Positions 58,257 through 64,000 of a stretch of 64,000 nucleotides of DNA are shown here, one piece after another. Source of the DNA: Posidonia oceanica (taxonomy: Eukaryota > Streptophyta > Magnoliopsida > Alismatales > Posidoniaceae); the NCBI GenBank assembly GCA_037176725.1, contig JAZBRS010000014.1:72646501-72710500 (forward strand). Reading direction: 5' to 3'. Numbering within the stretch: position 1 is the first letter of the stretch; every line of letters starts with the position of its first letter. The notes beneath the pieces are model-generated. The model was not told the origin of the DNA. It worked only from the letters and a program-made list of their open reading frames with translations, and made no database searches. A program made the position numbers and the translations under genes.

Positions 58257-61200
58257 AGGCCCAGCCCGTTTCCACCACCTTTCTTCTCTTTTCTTTTTTT
58301 CTTCTTTCCTCCTTTCTTTCTCCCTTTCTTTCCTTTTCTTTTTTACTTTTTTTCTTCCTCCTCTCTCGGGCCCGGCCCAGTAGCCCTTTCCTTCTCTTTT
58401 TTTCTTTTTTTTATTTCTTCCTCGATCCCGGCCCGTTATCTCCTTCCTCCTTCTCCTTCTGTTTTTGTTTCCTTCTTTCGTTTCCTTTTTCTCCCGCCAT
58501 CTGCCACCTCCTCCTTCCAGCTGCTTCCTCCTCCTTCTTATCCCTTCTTCTTCCTTCTTATCATTCCTCCCTCACTTCACAACTTACTCACCCTCACTTC
58601 ACCACTTACTTCACTAACTTCCCACTCAAAATCCTCCTTTAAACCCGCTCACACACACACTCATAGAACACCCTCTGCACAACCCTTTCCATTGCCGAAT
58701 CCCTCTCCCACTTGCCTTAGCCCTACACCTCCCTTCCCCAGGCAATCCTCATCACACCACCGCATTTCCCAGACCCCCAGCATCCAGAATTTGCCTCCCC
58801 ATCACCCCAGAACCCAAGCTTTCCCGCAGGTTCTAGAAACCAACTCCCACTACAACTCCCTTTTCCTTGCATCCTCACGCGCCCTAGAGCCTTCCACCAT
58901 CCTCCTGGAGTCACCACGATCCCAGAGAGAGATCCACAGCAGCAGAGAGAGCTACATAGCCCCAGTTCTATCAAAATTTCCACAGTCCACCCAAAAATCC
59001 TTTTTTCTTCTCTAGGCAGTACAACTAGCATCTGAGTGCATCTGGAGCATCCTCAGATCGCCTGCAACTCATCCAGATCCCACCGCAGTTGGCCCGGTTC
59101 CCCGCGCACCCCTATGAGCCATCGCTGGATAGCAGCACCCACTGCACGTTGCCAGCTTGATCCAACCTCTCGCGCAGGTAACCGAGCTTGTATTTAAATT
59201 CCTAGCTTGCATGCGTAGCTTCCCAGCATTTTCTTTTGTCTTTTCGCGCTTTATTTCGCTTTTTGAGCTCCGTCGTGAGCTCTGTCTTCCCTGGCGACGG
59301 CCAGCCTCCGCCGACGCCTGCTCGGTGTTCCAGGCCGCCACAGCCCTTCGCAGCTCACCGGCAGTTCCACCTCGGCTCCAGAAGCTCGCTCCGGCGCCTC
59401 CCAGCAGCAGCAGCAGCTCCCAGCAACCTCGAGCCTTGCCGGACTTCTCTGCAAATTTTTGCAGAGGTCTGCTGACAGCTACCCGGCCCTCCGCGCGCCG
59501 CCCGTGCCACCAGCACCTCCACAGCACTTGCCTACAGCCTCCGGACCTCGTCGCAGCCTGCCGGAACCGCCGCGCAGCAGTCTTCTTCTCCAGCGATGCT
59601 CTACAACGCCGGCACGCTCCCGGTCAGCTCCGCTTCTCTAGATTGCTCCCCGAGCACCGCCAGACCTCCAGCAGCTCAGCCCAGCACCGCCCTTACGCCA
59701 CCGTTGCCTCCAGTAGCTCAGCCCAGCACCGCTCTTGCGCTGCCGTTGCCTCCAGCATCCGCACCACCTCCAGTAGCTTTTGTAGAGGTCCACCGAGGTC
59801 GGTAGAGCGACTTCGGCACGGCCACGCGCCGCTGAGACCACTGCCGCACTCCTGCGCACCGCCTCCAGCTCCTTGGGCCGTCAGCTTGGCCAATCGCCCA
59901 CCGGACCGCCGCCGCGCCCACCTTCTCCAGCGTAGTGCTGCAACTATTCGTGGAACACTGTAGCACTGTAGCTGGTTAAGTTAAATAGTTTTAATTTAAG
60001 TTAGTTTCATGCATTGCATCTAGGCCCTTATGTTTATTTATGTTTGCATTTAGGTCCTTTTTTCAATTGAAAAGCATTTAATTCTGCATTTAAACTATAT
60101 TGCATTGAAATAAAGTACTGCATGTTATTATATTTGCATTTCAGTCTAGTTTTAGCTTAAGTTATTTAAGTTTGTTTGCTGCATTGCATTTAGGCCCTTA
60201 TGTTTCTTCATGTTTGCATTTAGGTCCAGCATTAATTAATCAAGCATTTAATTCAGCATTTTAACTTTATTACATTGCATTTAAATTTTATGTTTTAGGT
60301 TATTTGCATCTAGGTCCTTAGTTAATCACAACATATGTTTTATTTTTAATTTTTTACATTACTACATTGCATTTGCATCCTTAGCTTTTAGTTTATTTGC
60401 ACATTAGTCCTGCATCAGTTAAACATTCATTTAATTTGCATTTTAAACTTTATTGCATTACTTTAAAACCCAGCATGTTCTGAAAATTGCATTTAAGTCC
60501 AGTAACATGTTTACATGTGATTTAAATGTGATTTTTTAAGCCTTATTGCATTGTAAATAAGTCCTGAGGGTTTTGATTATTACATTTTAGTCCAGTTTGG
60601 TTCAAAATGTGATTTAAATGTAATTTTTCAACAATAAAGCCTAGCAAGTTTTAAAAATTGCATTAAGGTCCTGTTTGCATCTAGGAGTCCTTTAATTGCA
60701 TTCTTTTTAACTGCATTGCATTGCATGTTAATTTTGCACTTTATTAATTGCATTAAGGTCTTGCCTGCATCTAGAAGCCTTTTAATTGCATTTCGAAAAC
60801 TAATCTGGTATTGCATTTTAATCTTGCATTAAAATTTAATTGCATTAAGGTCTTGCCTGCATCTAGAAGTCACTAAATGTCCTTTTTATCTTCATTGGCA
60901 TTGCATTTGCATCCTGCATTTGCATATAAGCCCTGCATGCATTAATATTTTCTTTTAATATCATTTAGCTGCCATGTTGCACTGCAATCATATATAACAG
61001 TCATTTTAATTGCATATTGGCTCAAATCTTAACTATTGCATGCTTTAATTATTATCATTGCATTGCACATCATCTGGCATGTTTTCTTGCATTGCATATA
61101 GGCCCACATGTTGCATGCATTCACATTTTTAGCCCTGCATTGCATTTAAACCCTATAGTTTTCTTTTATTGCATATAGGTCCCTACCCTTTCCTGCATCA

Positions 61201-62678
61201 TGCATTCTTACATTTAATGTTGCATTTAGCTTCTGCATGCATGCCATATTGCATTGCTAGTTTCTTTTTGCATCTTAATTGTTGCATTACATACTTTTGC
61301 CACATCATTGCATGTAGGCCCCTGCAGTTTCTTAAAATTTCACTTAGGTCCCTGCATTTGCATTCTTGCATGCATAGCACCTTTAGGGCATTGCATATAG
61401 TTCCCATGCATCCATTTAGGCATTGTTAGTCTCCTAACATGTAAGACACCTTGCCTTGCACACACATAGGGCTAGTTTGCACTTAGACCCCTGCTTAGTT
61501 TACTTTTTCTGGCCCTTGAGCCATCTGACATGAAACCTGAATAACTTTTGATCGGACCGTTGGATCTTCACGATCTAGCTATCCTGGTCTTCCTGGTTGA
61601 ATGATCTTTCATTCTAACCAAAGTTATTTCAGATCAGGCCTCAGATCCTCAGGATAAGCCCATTTGAATCACTGCATAGCACTCATTACCTTATCATTTG
61701 CATTGCATGCATCGTTTTCGCGATCTGTTTTCTCATGCATGTAGATTAGGCTTTGTCGGCCCCGCTTTGTTTTCTTTTGCATATTGCTTGCATTGCATCG
61801 TTTTCCGCATCAGCTTTCCTTTTCTTTTGCATATCGCTTGCATTGCATCGTTTTCCGTACCAGCTTTTGTTTTCTTTGGCATATTGCTTGCATTGCATCA
61901 TTGTCCGCACCCACATTTGTTTTCTTTTGCATATCGTTTGCATTGCACCGTTTTCCGCACCAGCTTTTGTTTTCTTTTGCATATCGCTTGCATTGCACCG
62001 TTTTCTGCACCTGCTTTTGCTTTCCTTTGCATGTCGCTTGCATTGCATGCTTTCATCACTGTTTTGTTTTATCGCCTGCATTTGCATTAGGGCGATGATG
62101 CTTACTGCCTAGGAGTTCTCACGAATTAGGGCTTGCCTGTTCGGAACACTAGCAGTGTTGCTGAGTACATAAATTGTATGTTTAATTCCTTGCATGCATT
62201 TTTGCACTTAGAGCATATCTTCGAGCATTTATTTAGGCATTCATGGCACTTAGGCACATTAAGCATGCATCTTCCGGCAAATGCGAGCGAGTCAAGCCTA
62301 GAAAGATCGATTCTCAGACGTATTGGGGTGCCTAACACCTTCCCCGTGCGTAACAGGAGTCCTTGCCCTATCTCTTGGCGCGCAATGACCATAGTGCCCT
62401 TATCCTAGGCACGAGTCACATTTGCATTGCATTTGCATTCTTTTTTCTTTCTTTTTGGCATGATTTATCATGTTTCCCCTGGTTTTCCTTGTCTCCCAAT
62501 TTAATAGACAAGGTGGCAACTCTGATTTGTCTTATCTTTTCTTTTTTCCTTTTCTACCAACGTTTTCGAGTAGAGTTTCCTTCCTAGAATTCAGCCACAT
62601 ATAGTGAACCTAATATCGATCGGTGCACGCGAGCTTTGGCATCGTGCATGGACGATTCGATATTTCAGGATTACTACA
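58257..62678 (+). mobile_element. 3' LTR of element A, right piece
   Basis: This continues the LTR interrupted at 31462 and follows the 5' LTR of A zone by zone: polypyrimidine tract to 58620, GC-rich zone 59290-59935, TTGCATTTAGGTCC-type motif zone 60000-61440, 50-bp VNTR with six units (61763 to about 62060) and hairpin block 62325-62345. It ends TTACTACA, directly followed by the target duplication GGTTG. Together with the left piece it measures 4968 bp against 5000 bp for the 5' LTR. Confidence 0.93.
59157..59963 (+). CDS. Possible LTR-borne ORF, copy in the 3' LTR of A
   Basis: This is the counterpart of 20158-20850. The frame stays open for 268 codons, and the shared methionine corresponds to MRSFPAFSFVFSRFISLFEL. 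It includes a 14-codon in-frame duplication (SSSSAQHR type) and lacks three codons found in the other copy. No domain is recognised. It could equally be a chance frame in GC-rich, CAGC-repetitive LTR sequence. Confidence 0.2.
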   Translation: MIQPLAQVTELVFKFLACMRSFPAFSFVFSRFISLFELRRELCLPWRRPASADACSVFQAATALRSSPAVPPRLQKLAPAPPSSSSSSQQPRALPDFSANFCRGLLTATRPSARRPCHQHLHSTCLQPPDLVAACRNRRAAVFFSSDALQRRHAPGQLRFSRLLPEHRQTSSSSAQHRPYATVASSSSAQHRSCAAVASSIRTTSSSFCRGPPRSVERLRHGHAPLRPLPHSCAPPPAPWAVSLANRPPDRRRAHLLQRSAATIRGTL

Positions 62679-62683
62679 GGTTG
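62679..62683. repeat. Target-site duplication of element A, right copy (GGTTG)
   Basis: It is identical to 18652-18656. On the minus strand it forms the end of an Ala-Thr codon pair in the RNase H frame of F. Confidence 0.95.
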
Positions 62684-64000
62684 CCAATGCATCTACATAT
62701 GCATTCCTTGCCCTGTTCATGTACGTGAAGCGGATGCTTTCAAATTCTTCTATCAGCTTCAATAGGTGTTCGTGATATGGCACAAGCTTTGGATCTTTTG
62801 TTTTCTAGTCGCCATTCACTTGAGAGATCACTAGCATGGCATCGCCGTGCACATGTAGCTTCTACACCTTATGCTCGAGGGCAACCTTCAATCCCAGGAT
62901 GCACGCTTTGTACTCTACTTCGTTGTTGGTGCATTTGAAGGTCAGCTTCCTCGCAAAGGGGATCATCTGTCCCTGTGGCGTTGTCAACACTACGCCTACG
63001 CCTTGGCCCTTCTTGTAGATAGTGCCATCAAAGTACAGCTACCACTGCTCTTGGTCTTTAGGGTCCTTCTCATCAGAGTCCTCCATTGCAAAAAGGATGT
63101 CCTCGTCCAGGAACTGCGCTTGGAGAGGATGGTACTCAGGTAAGGGAAAGTCAGCAAGATGATTTACCAAGGCTTGACCCTTCATGGATCTCTGCGTGAC
63201 GAAGGTGATGTTGTACTGAGACAACAACACCTGCCACTTAACACATTTGCCCACCATGGCTGGCTTCTAGAAGAGGAACTTGATGGGGTCGTGCTGGCAT
63301 AAGAGTTGAACTTGGTACACCATCATGTAGTGCCTTAGTTTCTGCGCGGCCTAGACAAGAGATAGGCAGGTTTTCTCTATAGTGCTATACCTGGCTTCGC
63401 AATCGTTAAACTTCATGCTCAGGTAATAGATGGCACGCTCCTTTCTACCCGATTCATCATGTTGGCCCAAGACTGCCCCCAAGGAATGCTGCGTGGTAGA
63501 AAGGTAGAGAATCAGATGTCTCCCAGGCGTGGGAGGAACCAAGACAGGAGGCTTGATCAGTAGTTGCTTGATCTTGTCAAATGCAGCCTAGCACTCCTCG
63601 CTCCAGTTGATCTGTGCATTCTTCGTTAGGAGATTGAATATTGGTTCGCAGATGGGCGGAAGCTGCGCAATGAATCGACTGATATACTATAATTGCCCTA
63701 GCAGGCCTCGGACCTCCTTTTTAGTCCTAGGGGGTGGCATCTCCACGATGGCTTTTGCCTTGCTCAGGTCCACCACAATCCCCCTCTGGCTGACAATATA
63801 CCCCAGGAGCTTTCTAGACGACAGCCCGAATACACATTCGCTACGGTTAAGTCGCAACTTGTACTTCCTCAAGCGATCAAAGAGCTTCTTTAGGCAAGCG
63901 AGCTGATCCTCGGGCTCTTTGGACTTGGCAATCATGTCATCCACGTAGACCTCAACTTCTTGGTGCATGAGGTCATGGAACAAGGCTGTCATTGCCCTCT
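62684..64000 (-). pseudogene. pol: Element F pol, 5' part: RT and RNase H, runs off the window
   Basis: Reading leftwards on the minus strand it gives RT palm (FHDLMHQEVEVYVDDMIAKS, YVDD at 63936-63947), RT thumb/connection (LLGYIVSQRGI, KKEVRGLLGQL), LILYLSTTQHSLGAVLGQ, ARYSTIEKTCLSLV, the segment VKWQVLLSQYNITFVTQRSMKG and RNase H up to NRARNAYVDALAT. The frame then continues on the far side of element A at 18656. Several stops are present (for example near 63350 and 63542). It is close to the pol of D. Confidence 0.92.

Larger units (their letters stand above)
18657..62678 (+). mobile_element. Element A: pol-less LTR retrotransposon with 5-kb LTRs
   Basis: The element starts TGTAGACACCCC and ends TTACTACA, with GGTTG target duplications. 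Without the nested element D it is about 17.2 kb: a 5000-bp 5' LTR, a 7260-bp internal region and a 4968-bp 3' LTR split into two pieces. The internal region has PBS, leader, gag, a post-pol-type non-coding module, tandem repeats and PPT. Protease, RT, RNase H and integrase are absent. It is non-autonomous and probably depended on enzymes of a related element such as D or F. Confidence 0.92.

Noticed and set aside
31458..58261. A 5-bp target duplication for element D.
   Set aside because: Left TTTTG and right AGGCC do not match; only a shared GG is seen when compared with the empty site in the 5' LTR of A. I leave the duplication as not found.
58062..59015. 317-codon plus-strand frame crossing the end of D and the start of the A LTR.
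   Set aside because: It spans the junction of two different elements (58256/58257) and runs through the CT-rich tract, so it cannot be an inherited gene.

Overview
This is nuclear DNA of a seed plant, most likely a flowering plant. I see no host gene, tRNA or rRNA. Essentially the whole window is nested Ty3/Gypsy LTR retrotransposons of the Tat/Ogre type. The evidence is very long LTRs (2.7 to 5.0 kb), primer-binding sites matching the 3' end of a plant tRNA-Arg (TGGCGACTCTGCTGGGGA type), LTR starts of the form TGTAGACACCCC, Tat-type gag, protease, RT, RNase H and integrase motifs, and tandem-repeat-rich 3' untranslated regions. All coding regions carry stops or frameshifts.

Layout. (1) 1-3382: the right part of a plus-strand family-1 LTR. 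(2) 3383-6788: element H, a plus-strand family-2 5' LTR whose first 263 bp are inverted, then PBS and leader, cut at 6788. (3) Element F, minus strand, family 2, occupies 6789-18656 and resumes at 62679 to the window end. From left to right it has a 3' LTR (6789-9493), PPT, 71-bp tandem repeats, a captured plant-mobile-domain-like (DUF7745-type) ORF, non-coding sequence and integrase, then RNase H and RT after the interruption. A solo LTR (C, 12919-16207, TSD GATAT) sits inside it. (4) Element A, plus strand, family 1, 18657-62678, TSD GGTTG, splits the RNase H region of F. It has 5-kb LTRs and gag but no protease or pol. (5) Element D, plus strand, family 2, 31463-58256, lies inside the 3' LTR of A. 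It carries gag, protease, a G-patch-like motif, RT, RNase H, integrase and a downstream DUF7745-type ORF. (6) Fragment E, 33593-40074, a gag-only element with one LTR, replaces about 374 bp of the 5' LTR of D.

Insertion order follows from the nesting: F first, then C and A into F, then D into A, then E into D. H is older than F. Elements A, D and F share a PBS type (seen in A and D), a leader block (A and D), a post-pol non-coding module, a 3' UTR hairpin block and a PPT-spanning inverted repeat. Pol-less A could therefore have been mobilised in trans by D- or F-like autonomous partners. The least explained signals are the LTRs built from roughly 230-bp modules with palindromic cores, the DUF7745-type ORF placed after integrase, the PPT-spanning inverted repeat with a constant 58-59-nt spacing, and a duplicated and inverted PBS in element A.
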